Shown here in pieces: positions 1 through 8,885 of a stretch of DNA of 64,000 nt. The position numbers were made by a program, and so were the translations under genes. The notes under the pieces were generated by a model. That model was given only the letters and a program-made list of their open reading frames with translations, did not search any database and was not told the origin of the DNA. Source of the DNA: Caryophanales bacterium (GTDB lineage: Bacteria > Bacillota > Bacilli > Bacillales > Amphibacillaceae); the NCBI GenBank assembly GCA_026168805.1, contig JAPFDS010000056.1:245974-309973 (forward strand). The letters run 5' to 3'. How positions within the stretch are numbered: position 1 is the stretch's first letter; each line of letters opens with the position of its first letter.

Positions 1-1138
1 TCGGGGAGTGCGCGTACTCCGTTCTTTTGTCCAAGAAAAGCAAGATAATGCACGTTTTCAAGAAATGACAGAGAACGTTTATGAGAAAAACGTTGAAGTA
101 GCTAAAATTGATTCTTTATTCGAACCAACGATGAATGTACTCGTTGGGCTATCCTATACAGTCGGTTTAGGCTATGGAGCGCTACTTGTATTTGAAAATC
201 AAATGACCTTAGGAGAGCTTGTTTCATTTAACGTGTATTTAGGTATGCTTATTTGGCCGATGTTTGCTTTTGGAGAATTAATTAATGTATTGCAACGAGG
301 GAATGCTTCGTTAGACCGGGTCCATCATGTGCTTGATTATGAACCAGACATTGTTGACCCTAAAAACCCTGTACATATTTCTGATGTTCATACCATTCAA
401 TTTAAAGATATTTCTTTTGCATATCCATCATCAACAAAAAACGTTTTGTCACATGTAAATATACATGTGAACAAAGGAGAAACCATTGGTATTGTTGGTA
501 AAACCGGTGGAGGAAAGTCAACCGTTTGTAGACTGCTCCTAAGAGAATATGATGACTACGAAGGTCTCATTGAAATCAATAATTTTCCATTGGAGCAAAT
601 TTCATTGCAAGATATTCGCACATGGATTGGGTATGTACCACAGAAGCAATTTTTATTTTCAACGACCATTCGTGAAAATATTAAATATGGAAATCAAGAA
701 GCGACAGATGAACAAATTTATGAAGTGCTCGAAAAAGCGCACTTTTTAGATGATGTGAAACAATTACCTGAAGGTTTAGACACCGTTGTTGGTGAAAGTG
801 GTGTAACGTTATCAGGCGGACAACAACAACGTGTTTCACTTGCAAGAGCGTTTATTAAACAACCAGAAATTTTAATCTTAGATGACTCATTGTCCGCAGT
901 CGATGGAAAAACAGAGTCTCATATCATTGATCACTTAAAACGAGAGAGGGCACACAAGACGACGATTATTGTTGCACATAGATTATCAGCTGTTAAACAT
1001 GCAGACCATATTATCGTGCTCGAACAAGGGAAAATTGTTGAAGAAGGCACCCATGAATATCTAATGTCTGTAGGAGGTTGGTATAAGGACCAATACAAGA
1101 TGCAGCAAATTGAAGAAAAAGAGGTGGATGAAAAATGA
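1..1138 (+). CDS. bmrC: BmrC-like ABC multidrug exporter half (5' end missing)
   Basis: This is the C-terminal part of an ABC exporter half-transporter. The frame is already open at base 2 (reading R-G-V-R-V), so the gene starts upstream of the window. Counting from the GTG at 8, the last membrane helices lie around residues 45-95. The ATPase domain has Walker A GKTGGGKS at 164-171, an intact LSGGQ signature, and a Walker B ending ILDDSLSAVD. An Asp sits where the catalytic Glu should be, so this half has the degenerate ATP site. The next gene starts inside its stop (ATGA overlap), has an intact catalytic Glu and carries an altered signature. That is the pattern of heterodimeric exporters such as BmrC/BmrD (YheI/YheH) of B. 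subtilis, and yheA lies nearby as it does there. The family assignment is firm; drug specificity is inferred. Confidence 0.85.
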   Translation, partial: RGVRVLRSFVQEKQDNARFQEMTENVYEKNVEVAKIDSLFEPTMNVLVGLSYTVGLGYGALLVFENQMTLGELVSFNVYLGMLIWPMFAFGELINVLQRGNASLDRVHHVLDYEPDIVDPKNPVHISDVHTIQFKDISFAYPSSTKNVLSHVNIHVNKGETIGIVGKTGGGKSTVCRLLLREYDDYEGLIEINNFPLEQISLQDIRTWIGYVPQKQFLFSTTIRENIKYGNQEATDEQIYEVLEKAHFLDDVKQLPEGLDTVVGESGVTLSGGQQQRVSLARAFIKQPEILILDDSLSAVDGKTESHIIDHLKRERAHKTTIIVAHRLSAVKHADHIIVLEQGKIVEEGTHEYLMSVGGWYKDQYKMQQIEEKEVDEK

Positions 1139-3171
1139 CACCTTCCACAGAAAAACGATTGTTTCAATATGCTTGGGCGCGTAAGAATTCAATTTTAATT
1201 GGTTTTGGCTGCTTATTAATTGCTGTTACCCTAGAACTTGCAGGTCCGTTAATTGCGAAAGTAGTCATTGATGATCACATTTTAGGGGTAGAAGGTGTCT
1301 GGTACGAAGTCGATGACAAAGATCGAACGACTGCATCTTATCAAGGGCAATTATACAAGAGAGAAGATCGTCTAACGTCTGAAGATGAAGCAGGCGACCA
1401 TGTAACGCTCCTACAAATAGGCACGCGGTATTATATCGTTCCTGGGGATGTGCCGCTGCAAGGAAAGCGAAAAGTGACCGATGGAACCATTGAAATTACG
1501 CAAAATGATCAAATGACAACCGCAGATGCTGAACAATTAACATTTTCACAAATGACTGCATTTTTCCAACCAGAAAAGCGACCGATATTTATTTTGCTCG
1601 CTGTATATATGGTGTTTTTAATCATTGCAGGCGTGTTTCAATTTATTCAGTCATATATTTTACAAAAAACGTCTAATAAAATCGTTCAAACGATGCGCAA
1701 TGACGTGTTCGCACATACGCAAAAATTACCAATGGATTATTATGTCCATACACCGGCAGGAAGTACTGTGTCTAGAATTACGAACGATACAGAAGCAATA
1801 CGTGATCTATACGAACGCGTACTATCCATTATTTTCACGAGCATTGTATACATGGCAGGAATTTTCGTAGCATTATTCATTTTAGATCCGACACTTGCCC
1901 TCATTTGTTTATTTGTTATTCCGCTTATATATGGATGGATGCAGTTATATAAACATTATGGTTCAAAATATAATACAGTGATTCGTTCAACAATAAGTAA
2001 AATCAACGGGAGAATCAATGAATCCATTCAAGGAATGTCTGTCATCCAGGCGTTTAAACAAGAGAAACAAGTGAGTGATCAATTTGAAACATTGAATGAA
2101 AGACATTTTACTTACCAAAGAAAACTCGTTAAATTAAGTGCCTTTACATCATATAACTTAGTCACGTTTTTCCGTAATGTAACGTTTGTGATTTTTATAT
2201 GGTACTTTGGCTCTCGTGCATTGGATGTAAATGCAGTCATTTCAATTGGTGTTTTATATGCATTTGTAGACTATATTACGAGATTGTTCGAGCCGGTTGT
2301 AGATATTGTGAATCAACTTCCGTTAATTGAACAGGCGCGAGTTGCTGGGAGAAGAGTATTTTCTTTAATGGACCGTGAAGCGGAGGAAATGGATCACTCC
2401 AGCATTGCCAAGTACAACGGGAAGGTAGAGTTTGATCATGTAACCTTTTCATATGACGGTAAACAAAATGTATTGAACGATATATCCTTTACCATTCGTC
2501 CTGGAGAGACCGCGGCTTTTGTTGGTCATACAGGTTCAGGGAAAAGTACTATTATGAATATTTTATTCCGTTTTTATGACCCACAAGAGGGTGAAATCCG
2601 CATGGATGATGTACCTACTAAACAGTTATCACGGCAGCAAGTAAGAAGCCATATGGGAATTGTCTTACAAGATCCGTTTTTATTTTCTGGTACCATTTTG
2701 TCGAATGTTACTATGAATGATCCTCGGATTACAAAAGAACAGGCAATTGAAGCATTACGAGCAGTTGGAGCAGATGCATTTATTTCAAGATTACCGCAAA
2801 AATATGATGAACCGGTATTCGAAGGTGGAGATACTTTATCCCTTGGAGAACGTCAGCTGCTTTCCTTTGCTCGCGCATTAGCGTTTGATCCTGCGATTTT
2901 AATTTTAGATGAGGCGACGGCGAATATCGATACAGAAACAGAGCAAGCGATCCAACGCGCATTAGATATCGTTCAAAAAAACCGTACAACACTTGTCATT
3001 GCACATCGTTTATCAACCATTCAACAAGCAGACCACATCTTTGTTCTTGAACATGGTACGATTAAGGAACAAGGAACGCATGAACAGTTGTTAAAATTCC
3101 AAGGATATTATTATGAAATGTATCACATGCAACAGGGGAAACAAGCGCTAGCAGAGCAAATGAATGGATGA
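1135..3171 (+). CDS. bmrD: BmrD-like ABC multidrug exporter half
   Basis: Second half of the heterodimeric exporter, 678 aa, close to the size I recall for BmrD. The start overlaps the previous stop by 4 bases, so translation is coupled. Between membrane helix 1 (about residues 20-42) and helix 2 (about 150-172) there is a roughly 100-residue hydrophilic insertion predicted outside the membrane, a BmrD/YheH hallmark. Walker A is GHTGSGKS at about 464-471. The signature is LSLGER instead of LSGGQ. Walker B ILDEATANID keeps the catalytic Glu. So this subunit supplies the working Walker B and its partner supplies the good signature, giving one competent ATP site per dimer. Substrates are probably amphipathic drugs; this is inferred from the family. 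Confidence 0.88.
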   Translation: MTPSTEKRLFQYAWARKNSILIGFGCLLIAVTLELAGPLIAKVVIDDHILGVEGVWYEVDDKDRTTASYQGQLYKREDRLTSEDEAGDHVTLLQIGTRYYIVPGDVPLQGKRKVTDGTIEITQNDQMTTADAEQLTFSQMTAFFQPEKRPIFILLAVYMVFLIIAGVFQFIQSYILQKTSNKIVQTMRNDVFAHTQKLPMDYYVHTPAGSTVSRITNDTEAIRDLYERVLSIIFTSIVYMAGIFVALFILDPTLALICLFVIPLIYGWMQLYKHYGSKYNTVIRSTISKINGRINESIQGMSVIQAFKQEKQVSDQFETLNERHFTYQRKLVKLSAFTSYNLVTFFRNVTFVIFIWYFGSRALDVNAVISIGVLYAFVDYITRLFEPVVDIVNQLPLIEQARVAGRRVFSLMDREAEEMDHSSIAKYNGKVEFDHVTFSYDGKQNVLNDISFTIRPGETAAFVGHTGSGKSTIMNILFRFYDPQEGEIRMDDVPTKQLSRQQVRSHMGIVLQDPFLFSGTILSNVTMNDPRITKEQAIEALRAVGADAFISRLPQKYDEPVFEGGDTLSLGERQLLSFARALAFDPAILILDEATANIDTETEQAIQRALDIVQKNRTTLVIAHRLSTIQQADHIFVLEHGTIKEQGTHEQLLKFQGYYYEMYHMQQGKQALAEQMNG

Positions 3172-3177
3172 ACGGAT

Positions 3178-4044
3178 GTGGTAGATGTGACAGACGAACG
3201 TAAACAAGAACAAAATAAAGAAACCGATGAACATACCGTAGATATCATTGATGACGATCTCTACGAAGATATTGAAGAAGAAGAAATGCTTTTGCTTGTA
3301 CAACAAGCACGAATAGATGCGTTGGAAAGAGAACGTGAAAGAAAAGAAACACAAAAGTCAAAACGTCCATTTCCCAAGTGGGCGTTTTGGCTAATAGCTA
3401 TAACACTTGTGATGAACGTATTTACGTTTATGCCACAAAAAATCTCTATCCCAGCGATTGATTTCTTAATCGCTTCGGCAAAGTTATCGACTGACAGTGA
3501 TATCAAAACGTATAAAAAATCTGTTGTAACCATTGAAACGGAAGAAAGTAAAGGAACAGGTTTTTCCATTACTGAAGATGGATTGATACTTACGAATAAT
3601 CATGTTGTCGAAGATTCTGACATCGTAGACGTTGCGTTTCCAAAAAACGGATTATATAAGGCTGAAGTGATTGAACGATTTCTGGACATTGATACAGCTG
3701 TTTTACAGGTCGAAGAGAAAGGATTACCTTATTTAAACATTGCATCTGAGACAAATTTGGAACCTAATGAACATGTGTATTTTATTGGAAACCCTTTAGC
3801 ATTCAATGGAATTGCAAACGAGGGCAATGTAATTGGGTATACTGAACTATCTTCGTGGAATGAGCCAGTCGGCATGATTGAAGCTCCTATTTATCGTGGA
3901 AATAGCGGGAGCCCTATTATTACTGAGGATGGGTATGTCATTGGAGTTGTATTTGCGACAATTACCCACGAACAACATGGAAAAGTCGGTTTATTCGTAC
4001 CGATAGACGTTATTGACCAAAACTTTAAAGTAAAAAGTGACTAA
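3178..4044 (+). CDS. Membrane-anchored trypsin-like (HtrA-type) serine protease without PDZ
   Basis: 288 aa starting at GTG 3178, six bases after the bmrD stop; a GTG at 3187 is an alternative start. The first 60 residues are very acidic and then basic, presumably cytoplasmic. One membrane helix follows (about 62-83), then an extracytoplasmic chymotrypsin-fold domain. The triad is visible: His142 in TNNHVV, Asp172 in DIDTAVL and Ser243 in GNSGSP. Unlike DegP/HtrA there is no PDZ domain; the protein ends soon after the protease fold. The close spacing suggests cotranscription with the exporter. The role is probably envelope protein quality control, but the substrate is unknown. The 3' end and stop codon form the left arm of the following terminator. 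Confidence 0.82.
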   Translation: MVDVTDERKQEQNKETDEHTVDIIDDDLYEDIEEEEMLLLVQQARIDALERERERKETQKSKRPFPKWAFWLIAITLVMNVFTFMPQKISIPAIDFLIASAKLSTDSDIKTYKKSVVTIETEESKGTGFSITEDGLILTNNHVVEDSDIVDVAFPKNGLYKAEVIERFLDIDTAVLQVEEKGLPYLNIASETNLEPNEHVYFIGNPLAFNGIANEGNVIGYTELSSWNEPVGMIEAPIYRGNSGSPIITEDGYVIGVVFATITHEQHGKVGLFVPIDVIDQNFKVKSD

Positions 4045-4094
4045 TCCATCATGATTCTGATCCATACAGAACATGAAAGATTAGTCACTTTTTT
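4032..4094. terminator. Bidirectional terminator between protease gene and YhdB-like gene
   Basis: Inverted arms AAGTGACTAATC / GATTAGTCACTT are flanked by A-rich sequence on the left and T6 on the right, between convergent genes. The left arm overlaps the last codons and stop of the protease gene. Confidence 0.8.
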
Positions 4095-4097
4095 ATG

Positions 4098-4340
4098 TTA
4101 AACCTGTATTGCTTCTACCGTATTTTGCTCCATCGCATGTTCTACATAATACAGTAAATTCATATGAAATTTTAACACTTCGTCTTCATTTTCAGCATAG
4201 TGATAGGCATGTAAAAAGTGTTCGATTTTTTTACAGAGCATATCATCTTTCGTACGGACCATTAATACTAACAAATCATCCCATTGTCCCCACAATGTAT
4301 AATACAACGCTTTATCATAATCAGGAATATTCAAATGCAC
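4098..4340 (-). CDS. Small YhdB-like protein, function unknown
   Basis: 80 aa, starting MHLNIPDYDKALYY and rich in Tyr, His, Asp and Glu, with no membrane segment or metal-binding pattern. The start is supported by a GGAGG motif just upstream on the minus strand (TTAGGAGGGAGTGCATTTG reading). The composition and the DYDKALYYT...QWDDLLVLMVRT segment resemble my memory of the YhdB family of Bacillaceae, which has no known function. It is convergent with the protease gene and divergent from the lipoprotein gene. Coding status is good because of the ribosome site and the shared terminator; the family name is moderately sure. Confidence 0.65.
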   Translation of the reverse strand: MHLNIPDYDKALYYTLWGQWDDLLVLMVRTKDDMLCKKIEHFLHAYHYAENEDEVLKFHMNLLYYVEHAMEQNTVEAIQV

Positions 4341-4498
4341 TCCCTCCTAACAAAACGTTATGTGTGTAGTGTGTACGATTTTACATTTTTCATTTACTCG
4401 ATTATATGGACAAAGTGTTAAAAAAATCCAGCAAGTAAACAGCATAAAAGATATGGAACCTCACATACTAACAACACATTACAAAGGAGGATATATGA

Positions 4499-5191
4499 AT
4501 GAAAAAAATATTTGTTGCAGGTTCGATCGCAATTTTAATGCTTGCTGGTTGTAATACAACCGGGACGGATGACGAGACTTCACAAGAAGATCGTTCATCC
4601 AAGATTGAACAGACGAGATATGATGAAAATGCGAATCACGACAACCGAAATAGAGGTGAAAATAATAAACGGATGACGAACGATCCGGACAATCACGAAC
4701 GTAATACGAACGATCGTTATGACGTGTCTGATGAAGCAGCAGAAGCCATTACTCGAGAAGTACCAGAAGTAAACTCCGCTTACGTTGTTACTTTGGGAGA
4801 TAAAGCGTATGTAGCTGCGATGTTCGATGACGATGAAGGTGCTGATACAAATCGTAGTGACAATGATAACAACAATGATTCAAACGATGACCCTGATGCA
4901 AATAAAAATAATCGCGATATGAATAATGATAATGATAATCGTAATTTCAATCGTACCGATGATGGTATGGGTGAAAGTGGTCAATTGACGGATGATATTA
5001 AAAAACAAATATCAGAAGTTGTTCGTGACCAAAATGATACAATCAAAGATGTATATGTGACGACAAACCCTGAGTTTTCTAATTTAACCCGCGATTATAT
5101 GGATGAAGTAGAAGCTGGAAATCCGCTTGGTGGGTTTTTCGATCAGTTTGGTTCGATGATTGAACGTCTATTTCCACAAAATAAGAAATAA
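4499..5191 (+). CDS. YhcN/YlaJ-type sporulation lipoprotein
   Basis: 230 aa. A lipoprotein signal (MKKIFVAGSIAILMLAGC) has its lipobox LAGC with Cys18. A long Asn/Asp/Arg-rich low-complexity linker follows (about 20-75). Next is the segment VSDEAAEAITREVPEVNSAYVV...AYVAAMF, typical of the YhcN/YlaJ family of spore-associated lipoproteins. A second Asn/Asp-rich insert interrupts the domain (about 118-155), followed by DIKKQISEVVRDQNDTIKDVYVTTNP. Strong ribosome site AAAGGAGG. In known relatives the protein sits in the inner membrane of spores and affects germination or outgrowth; that role is carried over by family. The Asn/Asp repeats are unusually long and may vary in length. Confidence 0.8.
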   Translation: MKKIFVAGSIAILMLAGCNTTGTDDETSQEDRSSKIEQTRYDENANHDNRNRGENNKRMTNDPDNHERNTNDRYDVSDEAAEAITREVPEVNSAYVVTLGDKAYVAAMFDDDEGADTNRSDNDNNNDSNDDPDANKNNRDMNNDNDNRNFNRTDDGMGESGQLTDDIKKQISEVVRDQNDTIKDVYVTTNPEFSNLTRDYMDEVEAGNPLGGFFDQFGSMIERLFPQNKK

Positions 5192-5208
5192 TAGGGTTTA
5201 GATGTGAA

Positions 5209-5240
5209 ACGAGCACTTGTCAATCAAGTGCTCGTTTTTT
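5209..5240 (+). terminator. Terminator of the lipoprotein gene
   Basis: Perfect 11-bp stem ACGAGCACTTG / CAAGTGCTCGT with a 5-nt loop and a T6 run. Confidence 0.9.
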
Positions 5241-5299
5241 AAAATCTTTTGAACGGTTGATGAATATGGTAAAATAAAGAAAAGAAAGGGGAATGATTT

Positions 5300-6667
5300 A
5301 TGGAAGAGCAAGTTATTACATACATAAAGGAACATAGAGAACGATTGTTGGATGATATGAAGAAGTTTTTGTCCATTCCAAGTATAAGTACGGATCAAAC
5401 ATATGATATCCATATGAAAGAAGCCGCTTCATTTGTCGAAGATTACTTAACAGATATTGGGTTTACGACTGTTGAACGAATGGAAACAGGAGGGCATCCT
5501 TTAGTGTATGCATCTTATGACGGGGCTGGAGAAGATGCACCAACAGTTCTTTTTTACGGACATTATGACGTCCAACCAGTGGACCCACTAGAATTATGGG
5601 ATACGAATCCGTTTGATCCTACGGTTCGAGAGGATCGCTTATACGCCCGAGGTGCAAGTGATGATAAAGGACAAGTGTTTATGCACTTAGCTGTGTTTGA
5701 AGCATATATGAAAGTAACAGGAGGTCTTCCTGTAAATATGAAAGTGTGTATTGAAGGGGAGGAAGAAGTAGGCAGTCCTAATCTATATCCGCTATTAAAA
5801 GAGCATGCAGACCGTTTTGATGCTGATCTTACAGTTATATCGGATTCAGGGATGGTTGAAAATGATCAACCAACCATTTTATATGGAGTCAAAGGACTGA
5901 CAGGTCTTGAAATAAATGTAAAAGGTCCAAACAGGGATCTTCACTCAGGGATTTATGGAGGTTCTGTTCGTAATCCTATTCAAGCGCTCACACATATTTT
6001 AGCAACGATGAAAAATAGTAATGAAGTCGTTACGGTTAAAGGGTTTTACGATGATGTAGAGCCTTTAGCAGAAGAAGAACGTGCACAAATCAAAAATCTT
6101 CCTTCAGAAGATTTCCCAGCTACGACAGGAGTTAAAGAAACTGTTTCAGAAGAGGGATATACTGCTGCTGAACATACGATGGGACGTCCAACCCTTGAAA
6201 TCAACGGAATATACGGTGGATACCAGGGGGAAGGAACGAAAACAATAATTCCTTCTGAAGCAACGGCGAAAATTACGTGCAGACTCGTTCCAGGACAAGA
6301 TCCTGATCACATTCAAAACCTTTTAGAAGAACATATTTTAGCACATGCACCTACAGGGGTTGACGTACATGTGAAAAAAGAAGCCCAATCGGCTAAAGCA
6401 TATAAAGTAGAACCAGAACATCCATATATTCAAAAAGCTGCGAAAAGCTATGAAAAAGGGTTTGGAAAAGAGACTGTATTTATTCGTATGGGTGGATCTC
6501 TCCCAATCGTTGAATGGCTCGATGATATTTATCAAAAGCCAATTGTGTTAATGGGCTTTGGTACACCAGAGGACCGCTTACACGCACCAAATGAAAGTTT
6601 TCCATTAAACAGTTTTGATAAAGGAATCGAAACCTTAATTTATTATTGGCAAGAAATTTCCCTCTAA
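5300..6667 (+). CDS. M20 family dipeptidase/metallopeptidase
   Basis: 455 aa cytosolic zinc peptidase. The M20 pattern is clear: GHYDVQP (first zinc His and Asp), ARGASDDKG (bridging Asp), the catalytic Glu pair in IEGEEEVGSP, VISDSG, and a late zinc His in DRLHAPNES. The dimerisation (lid) domain occupies about residues 200-320, with DLHSGIYGG at its start. Length and motifs fit the CNDP-type nonspecific dipeptidase branch rather than DapE or ArgE. It would hydrolyse dipeptides, possibly including Xaa-His or Cys-Gly, in peptide recycling. It has its own ribosome site (AAAGGGGAATG spacing) after a strong terminator and stands as a single gene. Substrate is inferred. Confidence 0.85.
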   Translation: MEEQVITYIKEHRERLLDDMKKFLSIPSISTDQTYDIHMKEAASFVEDYLTDIGFTTVERMETGGHPLVYASYDGAGEDAPTVLFYGHYDVQPVDPLELWDTNPFDPTVREDRLYARGASDDKGQVFMHLAVFEAYMKVTGGLPVNMKVCIEGEEEVGSPNLYPLLKEHADRFDADLTVISDSGMVENDQPTILYGVKGLTGLEINVKGPNRDLHSGIYGGSVRNPIQALTHILATMKNSNEVVTVKGFYDDVEPLAEEERAQIKNLPSEDFPATTGVKETVSEEGYTAAEHTMGRPTLEINGIYGGYQGEGTKTIIPSEATAKITCRLVPGQDPDHIQNLLEEHILAHAPTGVDVHVKKEAQSAKAYKVEPEHPYIQKAAKSYEKGFGKETVFIRMGGSLPIVEWLDDIYQKPIVLMGFGTPEDRLHAPNESFPLNSFDKGIETLIYYWQEISL

Positions 6668-6778
6668 AAAATAGTCCATTACCTTATAATAAACTAAAGC
6701 AATCTGGGTAAACGCCCTTACTAAACTTCTATCTTGAACATAAAGTACAGTATGTTACGAATCAAGGAGGAAGAAAAC

Positions 6779-6916
6779 ATGGGCAGATATGAACAAGATT
6801 GTGGAGAAAGAGATGGTTTTGGATTTCCGTTAGTAGTGGTGTTGTTTATTTTGTTAATTATTATTGGTTCCGCGTATATGGGGAATAGAGGTTCGTGTGA
6901 ACACGGATATTACTAA
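6779..6916 (+). CDS. YjcZ-like small membrane protein
   Basis: 45 aa beginning MGRYEQDCGERDGFGFP, then one hydrophobic helix (PLVVVLFILLIIIGSAYM) and a short Cys/Gly/Tyr tail. I chose ATG 6779 because AAGGAGG lies 8 bases before it; an upstream in-frame ATG at 6734 has no such site. The G-F-x-hydrophobic-IIIG pattern matches the YjcZ/SscA group of tiny sporulation-associated membrane proteins, many of which are made in the forespore or coat. It is a single gene with its own terminator. Coding is well supported; the spore role is inferred. Confidence 0.75.
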   Translation: MGRYEQDCGERDGFGFPLVVVLFILLIIIGSAYMGNRGSCEHGYY

Positions 6917-6922
6917 AACGTA

Positions 6923-6952
6923 TGCAGTGGATCGTCTCCACTGCATTGTTTT
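6923..6952 (+). terminator. Terminator of the YjcZ-like gene
   Basis: Perfect 9-bp stem TGCAGTGGA / TCCACTGCA followed by TTGTTTTAT. Confidence 0.8.
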
Positions 6953-7014
6953 ATCCTTGTGTATGCTATAATGGTACGAAAGTATAGAGAATGAATGTGA
7001 AAGGAAGAAAATTA

Positions 7015-7776
7015 TTGATTACAAGAAAGAGTACAAGAGAGATTGAACAAATGCGTTTGGCAGGAGATATTCTAGTTGCTTGCCATAAAGAAATAGCAAA
7101 AATGATTAAACCAGGTCTGACAACAATGGAAATTGACTCTTTTGTTGAAGAGTTTTTAAAGAAAAATGGAGCTACGCCAGAACAAAAAGGCTTTAGCGAT
7201 TATCCATATGCTACATGTGCTTCAGTAAACGATGAAATATGTCACGGGTTTCCTAGAAAAGAACCATTAAAAGAAGGGGACATTGTAACGATTGATATGG
7301 TCGTTAACTATAATGGCGGGTTAGCTGATTCCGCATGGTCTTATGCCGTTGGTGAGATCGATGAAAAGGGACAGAAGTTGCTTGATGTCACGAAAAAGTC
7401 ATTGTATCTTGGAATCGAACAAGCCCAGATTGGTAACCGCATTGGTGACATTGGCCATGCGATTCAAACATATGCTGAAGCAGAAGGGTTTGCAGTTGTA
7501 AGAGAATTTACAGGACACGGGATTGGTCCAACGATTCATGAGCCACCACACATTCCACATTTTGGACAGCCCAATAAAGGCGTTCGTCTCAAAGAAGGAA
7601 TGGTTATTACAATCGAACCGATGTTAAATGAAGGTGCTTGGGAAAGTAAGATGGATTCCAATGGTTGGACTGCTCGGACAATTGATGGAGGACGTTCTGC
7701 ACAATATGAGCATACCTTAGCCATCACGAAAGATGGTCCGGTCGTGTTAACTGAACAAGATGAATCGATAGAATAA
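7015..7776 (+). CDS. map: Methionine aminopeptidase, type I
   Basis: Removes the initiator Met from nascent proteins. The pita-bread fold markers are all present: His in EFTGHGIGPTIHEPP, metal ligands Asp in TIDMVVNYNGGLADSAW, His in GHGIG, Glu in ITIEPMLNEG, and Glu in QYEHTLAIT. I place the start at TTG 7015 (M-I-T-R-K-S), 8-9 bases after AAAGGAAG, because type I enzymes typically begin close to ITxKS. GTG/ATG codons upstream (from 6991) would add eight residues. There is no N-terminal zinc-finger extension. This looks like a stand-alone second copy of the YflG kind rather than the ribosomal-operon map, inferred from context. Confidence 0.9.
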   Translation: MITRKSTREIEQMRLAGDILVACHKEIAKMIKPGLTTMEIDSFVEEFLKKNGATPEQKGFSDYPYATCASVNDEICHGFPRKEPLKEGDIVTIDMVVNYNGGLADSAWSYAVGEIDEKGQKLLDVTKKSLYLGIEQAQIGNRIGDIGHAIQTYAEAEGFAVVREFTGHGIGPTIHEPPHIPHFGQPNKGVRLKEGMVITIEPMLNEGAWESKMDSNGWTARTIDGGRSAQYEHTLAITKDGPVVLTEQDESIE

Positions 7777-7798
7777 CATTTATAAAGGAAGAAGCAAC

Positions 7799-8527
7799 AT
7801 GAGTGAACATACGGACATACAGGTTTCAAATAGTAAAATAGATATGATGAAACACGGGCTCATTATCGGAATGCCGATCACTTTAGGATATTTACCAGTT
7901 GCGCTTACATTTGGTGTTGTTTCTTCCCAGTCAGGTCTTACACTTGGGCAAATTATAGCTATGAGTGTCTTTGTGTATGCTGGTGCAAGTCAATTTATGG
8001 GTGTGAATATGATCGTAATGGGCGCAGGGGCTCTTGAAATTATTATTGCTACGTTTGTTCTTAATTTTAGACATTTTGTTATGAGTTTTTCTTTTATGAA
8101 TCAACTGAGGGATTACTCATTTATAGAAAGACTGCCCCTTGCATTGACATTGACAGACGAAGCATTTGCAGTAGCATCGATTCACAAACAAGAGGCTAAG
8201 CAAAAACATGGGTTTTACTTCTATGCAGCACTGTTTTTAACAGGCTATGCCGTTTGGGTGTTAGGTTCATTGCTAGGTGGTCTACTTGGTGAAGTATTAC
8301 CTGAGCGTTTAAGTGATAGTATGGGAGTTGCTTTATATGCATTATTCATCGGGTTACTGATCCCTTCTGTAAAGCAAGAACTACGTGTAGGGATGATCGC
8401 AATGGTAGCTATTCTCGTAAATGTCATTTGTAGTTTATTTATGAGTACAGGCTGGTCTGTTATTGTGGCGACTGTTGTTGGAGGACTAAGCGGTATTTAC
8501 TTTCTGAGGGAGGACGAAGTTTCATGA
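7799..8527 (+). CDS. azlC: AzlC-type branched-chain amino acid exporter, large subunit
   Basis: 242 aa with about six to eight hydrophobic helices and the AzlC signature near the N-terminus (GMPITLGYLPVALTFGVVSSQ), then SVFVYAGASQFMGV and NFRHFVMS. The following gene overlaps its stop by four bases and encodes AzlD. Together they form the two-component exporter first linked to 4-azaleucine resistance in B. subtilis. The ribosome site is AGGAAG. No T-box or CodY box is evident in the 22-bp gap from map, so it may be cotranscribed with map. Confidence 0.88.
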   Translation: MSEHTDIQVSNSKIDMMKHGLIIGMPITLGYLPVALTFGVVSSQSGLTLGQIIAMSVFVYAGASQFMGVNMIVMGAGALEIIIATFVLNFRHFVMSFSFMNQLRDYSFIERLPLALTLTDEAFAVASIHKQEAKQKHGFYFYAALFLTGYAVWVLGSLLGGLLGEVLPERLSDSMGVALYALFIGLLIPSVKQELRVGMIAMVAILVNVICSLFMSTGWSVIVATVVGGLSGIYFLREDEVS

Positions 8528-8823
8528 TTTATTTTATTATAGCAGGGATGGCAGTCGTCACAATTATTCCGCGCATCATCCCTGCAGCAATTATTCATAA
8601 ATTGAACTTTCGTCCTTGGTTACATCGAGCTCTTCAAGCCGTTCCATTTGCAGCGCTTGGAGCACTCATTTTTCCAGGCATTTTATCCGTATATGAGGAT
8701 AAACCATTGATTGGTCTTGTTGGTGGAATAGTGGCTGTTGTTCTTACGTTTATCGGTCTACATTTAATATTTATTGTGATAGGTTCGATTGCAGCTGTAT
8801 ATTTCATGTCACTTGCGTTTTAA
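8524..8823 (+). CDS. azlD: AzlD family small transport subunit
   Basis: 99 aa with four predicted helices and the family-typical TIIPRIIPA near the N-terminus and AVPFAALGALIFPG in the middle. It overlaps azlC by ATGA, indicating coupled translation and a 1:1 complex in the cytoplasmic membrane. Confidence 0.88.
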   Translation: MIYFIIAGMAVVTIIPRIIPAAIIHKLNFRPWLHRALQAVPFAALGALIFPGILSVYEDKPLIGLVGGIVAVVLTFIGLHLIFIVIGSIAAVYFMSLAF

Positions 8824-8885
8824 AGAAAGATAGATATTTGGCCTGCTAAAAGAAGATCGAATATGATACAAAGGAGATGAAAGTA

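Noticed and set aside
4360..4554. 64-codon frame overlapping the start of the spore lipoprotein gene
   Set aside because: It is out of frame with the lipoprotein and has no ribosome site; the lipoprotein has both a strong site and a signal sequence.
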